DNA of 64,000 nt, taken from the NCBI GenBank assembly GCA_030770425.1, contig JASJFT010000098.1, positions 1 to 64,000 of the forward strand, written 5' to 3'. Origin of the DNA: Darksidea phi. Its lineage: Eukaryota > Ascomycota > Dothideomycetes > Pleosporales > Lentitheciaceae. The notes beneath the pieces are model-generated. The model made no database searches. It saw only the letters and a program-made list of their open reading frames with translations, and was not told the DNA's origin. How positions within the stretch are numbered: position 1 is the first letter of the stretch; each line of letters starts with the position of its first letter. The position numbers and the translations under genes were made by a program. Shown here one piece after another: positions 1 through 11,436 of this stretch.

Positions 1-112
1 CCCCCCCCCCCATCCCCTTTCTCCTCCCGTCAAACAAAAAATATAAAACACACTCCCAATAAAAAAAAAAAAAAAAAAAAACACCCCCCCCCCCCCCCGC
101 CCCCTGCCCCCG

Positions 113-143
<31 letters not shown>

Positions 144-151
144 CAAAAGCG
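1..151. repeat. Homopolymer C/A low-complexity tract
   Basis: Runs of C, then about 20 A, then C again with occasional G. No gene can be read through it. It may be a genuine homopolymer block or a sequencing/assembly artefact at a contig edge; the sequence alone cannot tell. Confidence 0.8.
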
Positions 152-333
152 CGGGATGGCGTCCGAAATAGCTACAAAACGTCGGCGATTGCGAGGGTGT
201 CGGCTTTCGATCGTCTGCTTCCCGTGTTTCAATTTTCTTTCCTTGGCGCAAGAGTTTCCGGTTGCATAGCGTTGTTTGTGTCTTTTCTTTGGCATAACCT
301 TGAGTTTACAGCGTACAATTGCATACCTACAGG

Positions 334-2184
334 ATGGCGAAGGTCTTCGACTATGCCGAAGGTGAGCTCCGTCAGAAATAGGGCTATTGGGGTCCTAGGG
401 TTGAAGCTGATAGCGTGACTAGTCGCGAAGCATAATACGGCAGAGAGCTGCTGGGTCATATTATACGGCCATGTCTACGACGTCACCGACTTCGTGTCCG
501 AACATCCCGGCGGCGCAAAAGTCATCCTGCAGCTCGCCGGCACCGACGCAACCGAAGAATACGATCCCATCCATCCTCCGGGCACCCTCGAAGAAAATCT
601 CTCGCCCGACCAGAAGCTCGGAACTATAAACCAAGATACACTTCCTGCAGCCGAGAAATCGCCGGCTGAGACGGGTGACGCGGTGCAAGAGGGACCGGTG
701 GATCTCGATAATATACTTAATATCGATGAGATTGAAGAGGTGGCGACAAAGAATATTAGTAGGAAGGCTTGGGCGTATTATTACTCGGCAGGCGATGACT
801 TGGTGAGCAAGAGGTTCAACAATGAGGTGTATAAGCAGATTCTTCTGCGGCCGAGGATCTTCGTGGATTGTGTAAACTGCGATACTTCGACCTCGTTCCT
901 CGGACACAAGGTCAAGCTCCCCATCTACGTCTCACCCGCAGCGATGGCGCGACTAGCACATCCAGATGGCGAATGGGGCATTGCTCAGGCGTGCGAACAG
1001 TACGGTGCTATGCAAGTCATCTCGCAGAACGCTAGTATGACGCCTGAGCAAATCGTTGCGGACGCGAGGGAAGGGCAGGTGTTTGGATGGCAATTATACG
1101 TGCAAACGGAACGCGCGAAGAGCGAAGCCATGCTCGCGCGTATGAATAAGCTGCCGCAGATCAAGTTCATTTGCTTAACACTCGATGCACCAGTGCCCGG
1201 GAAGAGGGAAGACGACGAGCGGAGTAAAAATATCGGGTCCAACCTACCCGTGAGAGCGGCGGTGCAGGAAGATCAGTCGGTTAGTAAGACGAGTCCGGAT
1301 GCGAAGACGCCTAGTCGGCCGAAGTCGATGGGTGTTGGTCAGTCCCTCTTCTGGGGCACGGCGGCAGATTTGACGTGGAAAACGACATTGCCGTGGCTAG
1401 CTAAACATACAGATCTACCCATCGTGCTCAAGGGCATTCAAACGCACGAAGATGCGTATCTCGCCTCCCTCCATGCGCCTCAGGTCAGAGCTATCATTCT
1501 GTCCAATCACGGTGGGAGAGCATTAGACACGGCGCCTCCGGCGGTGCATACGCTGTTGGAAGTAAGAAAGTACTGCCCGGAAGTGTTTGATCGCATAGAG
1601 GTGTGGGTGGATGGTGGCATTAAGAGAGGGACGGATGTTGTCAAGGCTTTGTGTCTTGGGGCGAGGGGTGTAGGTGTTGGACGGGCTGCTTTGTTTGGGT
1701 TGGGTGCTGGGGGCAAGGAAGGGGTTGCTAGAGTCTTGGAGAGTAAGTCATATCCCTTCTACTATTGCTTCAAGAGGAATCACGGACCGTCCGGAACGCA
1801 ACGCTACATGATGGCTGCTACGGACTTTAGGCTAGGCTCTTTGGTTGAAAGACTAGCTGATGCTGCAACTCGCGCTATCGTCTGGGGCCTAAGGTAGCTT
1901 GATCGGTGGCCTCGTATCTTAAAATACTTTGGCACATGCTGACTGAGAATGTGTAGTCCTCAAAGCAGAGACTGAGACTTGTATGCGATTACTGGGTGTG
2001 GAAAGGGTGGATCAATTGGGCAAGCAGCATGTAAGCCATGGACTCTTTGCACGTATCTCAAGGTGTGCTGATATAGGCTGACATGTACTAGATCAATGCG
2101 CGGGCTGTGGAAAAGGACATCTACGATGGGCCTGCGGGGCTGGAGAGACCGAGCATGGCGGAGAGGCTCCGGGCGAAGTTGTAG
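334..2184 (+). CDS. L-lactate dehydrogenase (cytochrome b2 type), cytochrome b5 + FMN domains
   Basis: Flavocytochrome oxidising L-lactate (or a related 2-hydroxy acid) to the keto acid. Family members pass electrons to cytochrome c in the mitochondrial intermembrane space. The model has exons 334-361, 423-1742, 1957-2030 and 2092-2184 (504 aa). Residues 1-80 form a cytochrome b5 fold with the heme motif HPGG at 37-40. The FMN-dependent alpha-hydroxy-acid dehydrogenase domain follows, with catalytic SNHGGRALD and the FMN-binding stretch [13 protein letters not shown]. The start at 334 is chosen because the 61-bp first intron (GTGAGC...CTAG) joins the initiator peptide to the b5 core in frame. 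Introns 2 and 3 restore the family C-terminus (ILKAE..MRLLG, then [11 protein letters not shown]), which a single-exon reading would lose. No mitochondrial targeting sequence is obvious, so the location is uncertain. A close 2-hydroxy-acid dehydrogenase with another substrate is possible. Confidence 0.9.
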
Positions 2185-4129
2185 TTGGGCTCGGAGGGGC
2201 TCGGAGGGGCTCGGGGAGATGGCACGTTGCTACGCTTCAGACACGGGGTAGCATTGAGCCTCCAAGCCATGTTTCAAGGGCGTGGAGCATCAGCAACAGG
2301 CGGCTGAGATCGACGTTGGATGTGGAGCACGGGTGTGGCTTAGGGTAAGCATGGAAGGGTGGAAGCATCGTGCATGCATGTCGGTACCTTGCGGCACGTG
2401 GAGCGAGTAATGACGTACCACGCTGCTCGATGAGGCTCGCGGCCTGGGGGCTCGGTTCGCAAAGGCACATCGCGTTGTGTACACGGCGATAGATTGATTG
2501 CGACGCGCGAGGCCTACGTCGTCGAGCGGGGTGCAGGCCGAATGTGTGGCATTATGTCGCCGGAGTATATTCCTCCATGACTTGTTGGGCCCAATGGGCC
2601 CATCAATGTGATATACTGCCCCTGAGCATCCCCTGAGCATCCTCATAACGCATGTCGATACGTCTCGCGCCGTCGCCGAGTCGGACTGCGGATTCGGCCT
2701 GGCCACGGCGCAATGCTACGCGGGCGCCTAAGGACTCAGACAGCAACACGGTTGATTTTGGACATATGCAGCGACGGCACAGTCCGACGCAGACGGCGGT
2801 GACCCTGGCGCCCATTGCACCGCCACATTTGCGGTCGGCTAGGGACATACCCAAGTATCCGTCACGCCCCCTGCCCGCTACTGCTCACGCGGACCTGTGC
2901 GTCAATATGGAGAGCAGGTTTCAGGATGCCATTGGGCCCGGGGGGCTGGGTGGATGCAGTGGAATACTACAGAACACCGGGATGCGAATCCTTCCTCTTT
3001 ATCCTGACATCTCCTCCCTCGGTTGTCATCACGCTTGGCTACCGCGGCTACGCGATATCGCTTCGCACACTCGTTCAGCAGCGGTCGCGGTATGCATCCC
3101 ACCGGCGGACAAAGGGATGCATGGTCGCAAGGCAGTGTTGGGCTTCGAGCACCGTGCTATCGTACGCCCTGCTGGTCTCTGCCGTGGTCGGCGTCAACAC
3201 CAACGAAGGGCCAGATGTCGACAGCCGACGGGGCTTTCTTCATGCCAGCCCGCCCGACAGACGTCTTATTTCGCACACACCCACACAAAGGCTCCGCCAA
3301 GAGGGGTCGAAGAAACATATCACACCGCTCCTGTTCGATTCTGTCGGCTTCCCAAACGACGACGGCCCTCAGCCCAACCAGGCCTCAGCCCTACCCTCAC
3401 CCGCGCCCCCCCCTCTCCCCCCTCGCCAGCACGGCGGGCCCAAAGGCTCTTTGCAGCCGCCACGTGCGGGCTTGCCTTATCAGGCTCAAGGTACGGCAGC
3501 GGGGGGCCTTCTTCCGGCACGTGTTCGCGCGGCCAGTGCAGCGAGAGCGTGCGAGGTCGACTGGCTGCCCTCGTGTGCGCCGTGGCGTGAGGTGTGCGGG
3601 TGGGAGAGTGACGTTTCTGCTGTCGTCTCCGCCGGGACTGCGTTTGGCTCGGCAATCGCTCTGACCAGACGACAAGGGGCGCTAGAAGAGCTGAGTGCGG
3701 ACATGATTGCTCCGGACATTTTCAGACATTCCAGGATGCAGGCACGGCACTGCCGTGGCCCGTCGTCGGGCGGCCTCTGGGGTTTGCTTCCACATCTCCA
3801 TCCCACACACGCCTCCCACACCTCCCAAGGCTGATGGCGTCCCCCCCGTGCCAGCGCCAGCGCCGCGCAGCGACGCGAGATGCAAGATACGGCCCGGCTG
3901 ATTTCTGACTCCCCCTCTCACCATTCACCACCCCTCGTCTTTGCCTCGTTGTGTCTTGGGCTGGTGCGGGAGCGAGTAATCTCCGCACACACCGCATCCA
4001 CCGCAGCAGGAGCCGTGAGAGAGAGAAAGAGAGAGAGCGAGAGAGCAGGCCTGCCTCTGGCTCCTGTGGCTGTGCCGCGCTTCACTATTGCAGGGCCAGC
4101 TACTTGTTGCAGCGTGGGCTGACCTTTAA
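2185..4129. other. GC-rich intergenic region, no supported gene
   Basis: About 1.9 kb with several long overlapping open frames on both strands. None shows a recognisable domain, and they look like by-products of high GC content. A 10-bp unit around GGGCTCGGAG repeats three times at about 2187-2216, just after the lactate dehydrogenase stop. A GA-rich tract lies at about 4017-4046. Confidence 0.6.
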
Positions 4130-4137
4130 TATATAAA
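4130..4137 (+). promoter_or_regulatory. TATA box of the zinc-finger microprotein gene
   Basis: TATATAAA sits about 290 bp upstream of the ATG at 4430. The interval is a CT-rich leader typical of well-expressed fungal genes. Its assignment to this gene is inferred from position. Confidence 0.5.
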
Positions 4138-4429
4138 TAAGTCTTCGAGTGCCGGCGTTGGCATGTGCTACTGCTACTGCTATTGCTGTCGCGCTCCTCG
4201 AGCACTGAGTCCACTGAATACACTGACGACCTGACCGACCGACCGCTCCTTCCTCTGCCTTCACTGCTTCGCTCCTTCCCTCCTTTCCTCCTTCGCTCCT
4301 TCCCTTCTGACCCACGACTGTTGATCGGTTGTTTGGATCCCTCGACTTTCCAGTCCTTCATCACCACCGCCTCGCCCCGCGACCTGCCTTCTCCGCCTCC
4401 ACCCAGCCCGCCCCCGCGCCTCCTCCACC

Positions 4430-4567
4430 ATGCAGTGTCCGACGTGTCGTGGCAACGGCAGCATCAGGTGCGATTCGTGTGCCGGAAAGGGCTGCGGCGA
4501 CTGCAAAAAGGGCACCCAGACCTGCCATGTCTGCGAAGGCTCCGGCGACATCCCCCACGACTCCTAA
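4430..4567 (+). CDS. DnaJ-type CXXCXGXG zinc-finger microprotein (45 aa)
   Basis: A complete 45-residue open frame starting in the good context CCACCATG, too short for ordinary ORF cut-offs. It consists almost entirely of four cysteine pairs in the cysteine-rich pattern of DnaJ/Hsp40 central domains: CPTCRGNG at 3-10, CDSCAGKG at 14-21, CGDCKKGT at 22-29 and CHVCEGSG at 32-39. Eight cysteines could bind two zinc ions. There is no J domain, signal peptide or membrane segment, and the stop follows at once (GDIPHDS). A role as a zinc-binding chaperone-like or protein-disulfide partner is inferred from the fold only. A TATA box and a CT-rich leader upstream support transcription. It could instead be the last exon of a longer gene, but no upstream exon is visible. 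Confidence 0.7.
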   Translation: MQCPTCRGNGSIRCDSCAGKGCGDCKKGTQTCHVCEGSGDIPHDS

Positions 4568-5931
4568 GGCCTTCCCGCTCGCGTCCGCACCCGTCCATTG
4601 CACACGGCCGCCCCAAGCAGGAATCTGGGCACGCTGGCTAGGAGATCAGGGATCCCTAGGGGTGTCGTCTGCGACTTCCGCATACGTACGTACCCGCATC
4701 ATCACCGTGTATTGCACATGCACCGCTCTGTGAATGGACTGCATTGAACCATTCAATGCCACACTCCACACTCGGCACTCGGCACTCGGCAACACTAGCC
4801 ACTGCACTCGCCCAATTCTTCCTCTGTCCTGTCCATCGTCACGCATCCTCGCGCATCCTCACGCATCGTTACGCGCTCGAGCATCTCGGACCAACGGACA
4901 ATTGCCCGCGAATCGCTGACGTATTTAGTTCTCCTTCGAAACCACCATTGCTTTCTTATTAGCCCACACACTCCCCCTCGAATACGACCGCTCATCATAT
5001 CTGTTGCGATCCAGCGCTTGGTTGCCTATGTGGTCAGTGGTGCGATGCGATGCAGGGCGCGGCACGAGCAGCATGTCATACCATCACGTGCATGCGTGTA
5101 AACTCCCGTTCGGCAATCTCCGACATGGAACCGACTGACTACAACACGCTTTCCGTGGCGACTGATTGGCTGATATCGGAATGCCATTTGCAGGCTTTGC
5201 TGGATTTTCGTGAGCGGGGGTTGGTGGGCCATTCTTTTTATTCTGCCGACATGCGGTGACGTGGTGGGATCGGCCGCTGCGGTGGTCCGTTTTTCCGCCT
5301 AACGGCTCGGGTCTTTTTTTTCCTTGATATTTCCTTGACGACTGTCTTTCGTCCCACTCTCGGGTATAGATGCATTTCATTCCAACTAGCATAGCGATGG
5401 AGGCGGATTTGTGACTCTACTAGCGCGGCGTCCCGGCTTTCTGCTGTCATGTATTATCATCATGCTGTCAAAACATCCTTTCCCAGTCCGCAAGGGTCAG
5501 CTTGTCTGTTTGTTTCATTCGCCGTGCTATGCCACTCATGCCGATCGCTTGCTGAGGAAAGAGACTCGCCGACGAGACAGCGTCTTGTTCGGATCAAACA
5601 CTCCGCATCTCGTTTCGTCTCAGATCCTCAACTTTGCCTTACCAGGATCCTCCCTGGCCCATAGTAGCCTCCTTTAATACATACACCGCCAAGTACTCTA
5701 GCCGCAAGCGTGGTTGGTTTTGCTTATTTAGGCGTTTTCCTAGTATAGTTATTACGACCCGCATCCGTCCTTCCACAGGAAGCACCGCCATGATCGTTTC
5801 ATGAGATAAGATTGGGAAGGGGGGTGGTTGTGGTGGTGGTCTTGGTGGTGAGGTTTAGGAGGTGGGTGGAGGGGAGAATAGGTCTTACAGCTTGTGGGAG
5901 GTCAAGTATTCTAGTCAATAGTAATTAGCAT
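4568..5931. other. Intergenic, no supported gene
   Basis: About 1.4 kb with only short unrelated open frames. A degenerate 11-bp repeat (around ACGCATCCTCG) occurs at about 4841-4872. Otherwise nothing recognisable was seen. Confidence 0.5.
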
Positions 5932-6660
5932 TTATTTCTTCTTCGGGGCAATCATTACTACTGTAAGAACGAAAATCGAAAACATGCCGGGCGGAAAGAA
6001 AACCCGTTTACGTTTCAACATAATTCCCCTCCCTCCCTCCCTCCTAACAATCTTCTCAAACACTTCGTCCAATGTCGCCTTTCCTTCGTTAATTAAAGAA
6101 CTCCACGCCCAAGTCCCCCTTCACATCCTCTAACACGCCAATCAAACTGTCCAACGTCTGCCCTTCAGCGGGAAGCTGGAACTTCAACTACCCACCCTGC
6201 GTCTCTCGTAAGATTACCACTGTACTACTAAACGTCTTTCCTACTCAATCTTTCATGACTAGCAATCCCGTCGCCGTTGTCCTCGGCGCAGACTTTACTC
6301 ACAAGATTGTACAGGGAAGGAGTCGCCAGCGCGGCACTTCAGCGCCTCCCGCTCGCCGACGGCTAACATGCACGATGCGGATGCAGTCAGCAAGGGCGCC
6401 GGCTTCTTCCATGCAGTACATAGTCATTACGACCGCATGGGTTACCGACGAGGGCGACGGCGAGCGAGGGTTTGATGTCGCCTCGGATCATGGATGTGAT
6501 GGTACTCTTGCCCGGGCCGTTTGGTCCAAGGAGAGCGAAGACCTCGGAAGTCTGCACGCCGAACGTTACGTTGTCCACCGCAAGGTTGCCGAAGGGTTTC
6601 GACACGGTTCTCCACGCGGAGATGGGTGTTCTCGGACGCGCTCGAAGCAACCGGCAAGAG
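5932..6660 (-). pseudogene. Relict of an ABCA-family ABC transporter (C-terminal nucleotide-binding domain)
   Basis: Reverse-strand translation gives, in order but in different frames, pieces of the second nucleotide-binding domain of a fungal ABCA-type transporter. First is a pre-Walker segment and a damaged Walker A, LLGPNGPGKST, with proline replacing alanine, at about 6520-6560. Next is an H-loop-like MEEAGALAD near 6400, then SAPRTTA, then a C-terminal PAEGQTLDSLIGVLEDVKGD followed by KATLDEVFEKIVRRE, ending at a stop near 5932. The stretch that should carry the Q-loop, ABC signature and Walker B is missing. Several frameshifts and stops interrupt the rest. The membrane domains are absent upstream. 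It is therefore a non-functional fragment. The antisense open frame at 6255-6872 is only its shadow. Confidence 0.75.
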
Positions 6661-6886
6661 AGATGAGGCCCATGCCGAAGAAAAGGCCGTTCATCTGGCC
6701 CTCTAGTCCTCCGAGCCCATTTGCTCGTATTCTTTCAACTCAACTTCCTTTCTTTTCTCGCATTTTTGGTCAGGCAATGTCAGGAGGGACGAAATCAGAA
6801 GCTCAGTTGTTTTATTTGTATAACTTTGTTTACTGGCCGTTTTCAGGTGGTTCAGACTCGTTGTTTGCCTGAAAGAACCACTGACC

Positions 6887-8833
6887 TTACTCGTAACTTT
6901 CCTCTCGTGATTCGCGTATCTCCTTAGTACGTTCAGCCAGCTTTTGAATCTCCTCTTTCATTAACACTCTCAAGACAATAACGCAGTCAATTCGTTCCTC
7001 AAAGCGTTCTTTTGCTTCCTCAAGAGCTTGCGGGTCGACTAGTCTCCGATCAATCTTGGTCCATCGAGCGTTTGGTGGGAGGTGCTCGCCCTTTACAGCG
7101 CTCTTATGAGGGGCAACGCCTTCGCGAATCGGCTCTGGGTCTTCTGGGAACTTCTCAGTTGGCTTACGTAAAATACTAGGTATTTTGTGGTCTACGACGC
7201 CATCACCTTCCCCAATTTCAAGGTTATTTTGAGTTGATACTGTTTCCACTTCATGTGAAGGGTCACCACTAATAGCAGTCACCTCAACACCCTCTGCGTC
7301 GGAATGGGACCAGTATTGAGTTGCATAATATTGAAAGCGCGGATGGAGTTCCTGCTCTTCGTCCGTCCATGGGTCCTCGTTCATATAGATGATGGAGTCC
7401 CTAGAGTCTCGATATTCATCCTGAGCGTCTTCATCTGTATCCTCTAGATTAGGAGGAAGAGCAAAAAGTGCGAGTTGCTCTTGGTGCTTCCCAACGTGTC
7501 GTTGCAACGCGTGTAAGACGGGAGGCACGTCACACAAGGGACAATTGACTCGTGCGGACAGATTTGCACTCCTCTTTGAAGTACGCCTTAGGGCGGCGAG
7601 CATGTCAGGTGAGGCAAGATCGGGATGCCGAGCAGCAACATGCAACTCGAAGTTGTCCTTATTAGAAAACGTCTTCTGACATCCTTCGATACATTGCCAC
7701 GAGGTTCTATGTGCTTCTAACTCATGATTGAACCAGTCGTGCCGGGAATCGTAAAGACGATCTGCAGTAGTACAATTGTCGAAAGTACAGCAACCAGGGT
7801 GCAAGTCTCTATAAACATGTTGGCTGTACTAGTCAGCATTCTAATCGCGATGACCTTGGTGAAAATGCATACCTCCAGCCTGCGTTGGTATGTATAGATA
7901 CGATCATGAAACAAAGAGGACATTCGAAGTGCTCTTGCTCGTGAGCTATTTTCGGTAAAGGTGGAATTCGGATCGCCGTCTTCGAGTTTACGGGCGAGGC
8001 ATAGGACATCTGGGAGAGAGCATCATCGCCATCCAGTACCTCGAAACTGTTCGTCTGGGTTGCTTCTGTGCTGTTACTGGTGTGCTCTGTTCTTGGCTCC
8101 TCAATGCCAACCAATTCAATCTTCTTTGCAAGCTTCTCGTGGTGCGTTTCGCGGTAGCTCAAATATTGCCGTCGTCCGGATATGGCTCGCCCAAGCCTCG
8201 CAGCCAGAGGCTGAGCACAGCCAGGAAACTTCGATTTGACGTGTAAGATATCGTACTCCTCAAAATACGACTTATCGACCGTAATTGTACTGCGATGTTG
8301 GCTATCGGGCGCTGGGTCTCGGACGGACATCGACAGTCAGAAGAGACAGGTGACCGTGATTTTGACACTGGCCAGCAGTTGCTTGAGTTCAGTGTCATCA
8401 TGCTGTATGTCACTTTTCGGAAGCTCCATATCGCATCCGGAGTCACTGGAGTCACTGTCTGAGTCTGATAGTTCATCCCACGGCTTCCGCAGCCCTGCCA
8501 CTATTGCCAGAGCTAGATAAGTGAGTAGGTTTAATATCAAATAAAGATGAGAGTCTCACCACGTTGTAGCGATTCGTGCAAGGCTGTCAGTAAACTGTGA
8601 GTCTCATCCCTCAGCTGGGTTGCATCGCGGAGCCGATATTCGAGTGATCGTCGGCCTTTTCGATGAGCAGCGATATTGCCTGCCCAGATCTTGAAGCGAT
8701 CAAATTCCTAATTGATGACTTGCGACGGGACCTGGGTTGAGAAATGGGGAGATTTGCGTAGGGCCAGTTCAAGGCTGACGAAATCAGTACCACCGACGTG
8801 CACCCGCGACGAGATGAGCGGCGCAGGATCCAT
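6887..8833 (-). pseudogene. C2H2-like zinc-finger protein of the fungal NLR-associated type, interrupted by two in-frame stops
   Basis: Model: exons 8833-8560, 8512-7873 and 7823-6887, with introns of 47 and 49 bp. The N-terminal region reads FDRFKIWAGN..AAHRKGRRSLEYRLRDA, a block I recall from large Pezizomycotina families. It is followed by an acidic stretch, a YLSYRETHHEKL segment, then Cys/His fingers (FECPLC.., HPGCCTFDNC, WQCIEGCQKTF, NCPLCD..H) and an acidic C-terminus ending in a charged helix. Two codons break the reading frame: TAG at 8710-8708 just before EFDRF, and TGA at 8339-8337 inside CLF*LSMSVRD, where relatives have Arg, consistent with CGA to TGA. Frame continues across both, so decay looks recent. 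Sequencing error is the alternative. It lies head-to-head with the DUF7580 gene, about 290 bp away. Confidence 0.65.
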
Positions 8834-9125
8834 GATGCTGGAATATTTGATTAGTGCGTGCCATAAGTTGAAAGCTATCAAGCCATGACGTTGCGATGGT
8901 GTTAGGGAATCGGCTGGCTGGCGCCGAGGTGTTTTCGCCAAAGTTGGGGGCCGAGGACCCCGCGCTTGCCTACCTTTGTCAGCTCGTCAGCCTCGTAGCC
9001 ATTATCTCGGTTGCCATTGTTCATGGAAATATACTAAAATTCTTTCTCTAGCTCTTTGAATCCCTCGGAGTGTTACGCACCACCCCTCAGTCTCGATCCT
9101 GCACTAAGCGCTGTGGCTAGCAAGC

Positions 9126-10845
9126 ATGGTGACAGGAGTGGAGACGGCTGGCCTAGTCCTCGCTTCAATTCCCCTCATTCTCGCCAGCCTGGAGTTCTAT
9201 GCAAAAGGAATTGCTGTTACAAGACGTTGTTTCAAGTATGAGCAGCAATTCCATAGCCTCATAGTCGAGCTTAGAACCGAGAACGCAATCTGTGCGAATA
9301 CACTGCGTCTGTTGCTCGCGGGGATCGTGTAGCAGGACATGGCCGAGTTCTTAGCGGATCCTCATGGCAAACGCTGGAAAGACGCGAAATTTGACGAAAG
9401 GCTGCGGCAACGCCTCGGTGGAAGCTACGATCCTTACATGGCGACTATTGGTGAATTGAACTACAGCGCGGAGAGCTTCAAGCAGAAGTTGAAACTAGAT
9501 GCTTCTTGGAAGGTATGTTTTGAAATCTCTAGTACGGATACGTACTAAGCTCGTATAGCCACAATTTACCGATGAGCAGACATTTAAGAAGTATTACAAG
9601 CGGCTAGAGTTCAGCCTGAAGAAGTCTGATTACGACGACATAATGGCTACCCTTCGCCGGTCAAACTCATCGCTCCATCGTATGACTACCCAGACGATCT
9701 CGCTCGAGACATTACATAGCTCAAGCAAGGTTGATGGTAGGCCGATCCCGAATTTCACCGATATCAACGATCGCGCAAAGGGCTTTCATTCAGCTCTGCG
9801 TACTGGCTGGCAGTGCTCATGCCATTCAGATCACAGTGTTAATCTTCGCCTGGAACATCGCATGCATGACATGCAGAGTGATGACAGCGAGGACGGGGAG
9901 TCAATGCAGGAGCCTTTTCATGTTGTCTTCCGCTATAGCCACCCCGGCCAGAAGACATTACAAAGTGTATCGGCAGAAAAGGACCCCTGGTCGTGGGAAG
10001 AAGCCGACGTGCATACTACTGTTGAAAATGAATCCGGGGTAGGCGCAACGTACGGAAAGAGAGTGCGGTTTGCGAACAAAGCACAAAAAGCTGTCCAGGC
10101 AGCTTTGAACACGAGACCGAACCTGCGACCTATACACAATTTATGCGCAGCGATTAGCACCTTACAAAAGCCCCAGCGCGACGTCTGCTTATCACTCTTA
10201 GCGAGCGAGTATGCGAAGCAGAAATACGGCATCCTCATCTACCCCTCGAAAAGCGCACCTACGGGTACCGAAGGCTGGACAATCTCGTCCATTGGGAATG
10301 CGTTGTTCGATCCTGCATTTGCGCGTCGCAACCACCTTCAACTAGCTGTTACACTCGCTTCCAGTGTTTTACAGTTGCACGAGACGCCATGGTTGAGCGA
10401 TAATTGGGGAAAAGATGATATACTGTTCATCAAAAGGGCTGGCGAAACTGCTTACGACCACCCATTTATCTCACAGCGCTTTAAGAACGCAGGTCAGACC
10501 TCATCCTGTGTGAGCTCATCCTCTATGAGCAGGATTATAACGAACCAGACCCTCTACTCGCTTGGCATATCTCTTATCGAGCTGTGGTATGGAAAGCCCT
10601 TGTCAGCACTCCGGAAAGCAGACGACCAAGCGGAAACAAAGCCTATGACTGAGTGGAACACTGCTGATCGGCTTGTGGAAGAGCTTTATAATGACGCCGG
10701 CGGCAAATATTCGGATGCTGTGGGGAGGTGCATACGATGCGACTTTGACCGACGCGCCAGCACCTTGCAGGATACGGCATTTCAAGGGGCGGTCTATCAA
10801 GGTGGTGTGGCCCAGCTCAAGGAAAACTTTGATTTTCTCTATTGA
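9126..10845 (+). pseudogene. DUF7580-type protein with premature TAG
   Basis: Exons 9126-9512 and 9559-10845 (46-bp intron) encode about 557 codons. The N-terminus has a hydrophobic helix (TAGLVLASIPLILASLEFYA) as in fungal DUF7580/HeLo-like incompatibility-related proteins. The C-terminal half ends with the family signature CIRCDFDRRASTLQD and AVYQGGVAQL. TAG at 9330-9332 interrupts the frame after LLLAGIV. The same frame continues at once with QDMAEFLADPHGKRW, which belongs to the family, so the codon was probably CAG. Unless read through or a sequencing error, only a 68-residue N-terminal peptide could be made, or a downstream start (M at 9339) is used. Relatives in other fungi often sit in variable, rapidly evolving loci. 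Confidence 0.7.
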
Positions 10846-11436
10846 GACCTCTCTTTGCAAACGTATCTTGATCACCACCATGGGACGTTACACCCCTGCG
10901 CGCTCTCCTCATGGCGCAGTACTCCGACGAATCCAGCGGCTTCAATTTCCACCGGATCATACATCCACCCCACTCGAAGCCCTATACCAAAATTATTTCG
11001 GCCTCAGAGGAGATTTATAGAAAACGTTAAGCCTTTTGCACGATGTCAACGTCATATGAGGTAACGATGTCTGCGCGGTAAGGTCCTGAAGACAGTCACT
11101 TATACCATACATCGCACGGTATATGGCCTTCTCCAACCAACTTCCGGTATCTATTGCACTAGGGGTGAAGCGTTTGGCTACACACTGGTCTCTGCAGGTC
11201 GCCATCAGCAGGAAGCAACATTTTTCGGCATTGTGTGGCGTGATTTTCATGAGAACACTCACTTTAACGCTCACCGAGAGCTAGTGATGAACGATGAAGG
11301 TGAACTGATGAATGCGCTGCTTCTCCGTTCACATTTCTTGGCAACTTTTTCACGTATAAAGAGTGAGCGGTCGCTAACGGAAAGACTCCAAGGAACCTTT
11401 CTAACTGATACCAGGTCATTAGAATCGACAAACAGG
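10846..11436. other. Intergenic, no supported gene
   Basis: Contains only short frames. A 39-codon frame from the ATG at about 10912 has no recognisable feature. The 3' part presumably holds the promoter of the membrane-protein gene that follows. Confidence 0.4.

Noticed and set aside
2652..3834. Two overlapping forward frames of 312 and 339 codons
   Set aside because: They overlap each other and several reverse frames in GC-rich DNA, with Pro/Arg/Ser/Ala-rich composition, no domain and no splice-supported start.
6255..6872. Forward 205-codon frame
   Set aside because: It is antisense to the ABCA relict, whose reverse-strand pieces match a known family.
9330..9332. Intron explaining the TAG in the DUF7580 gene
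   Set aside because: The only nearby GT...AG pairs would make introns under 30 bp and remove family-conserved residues.
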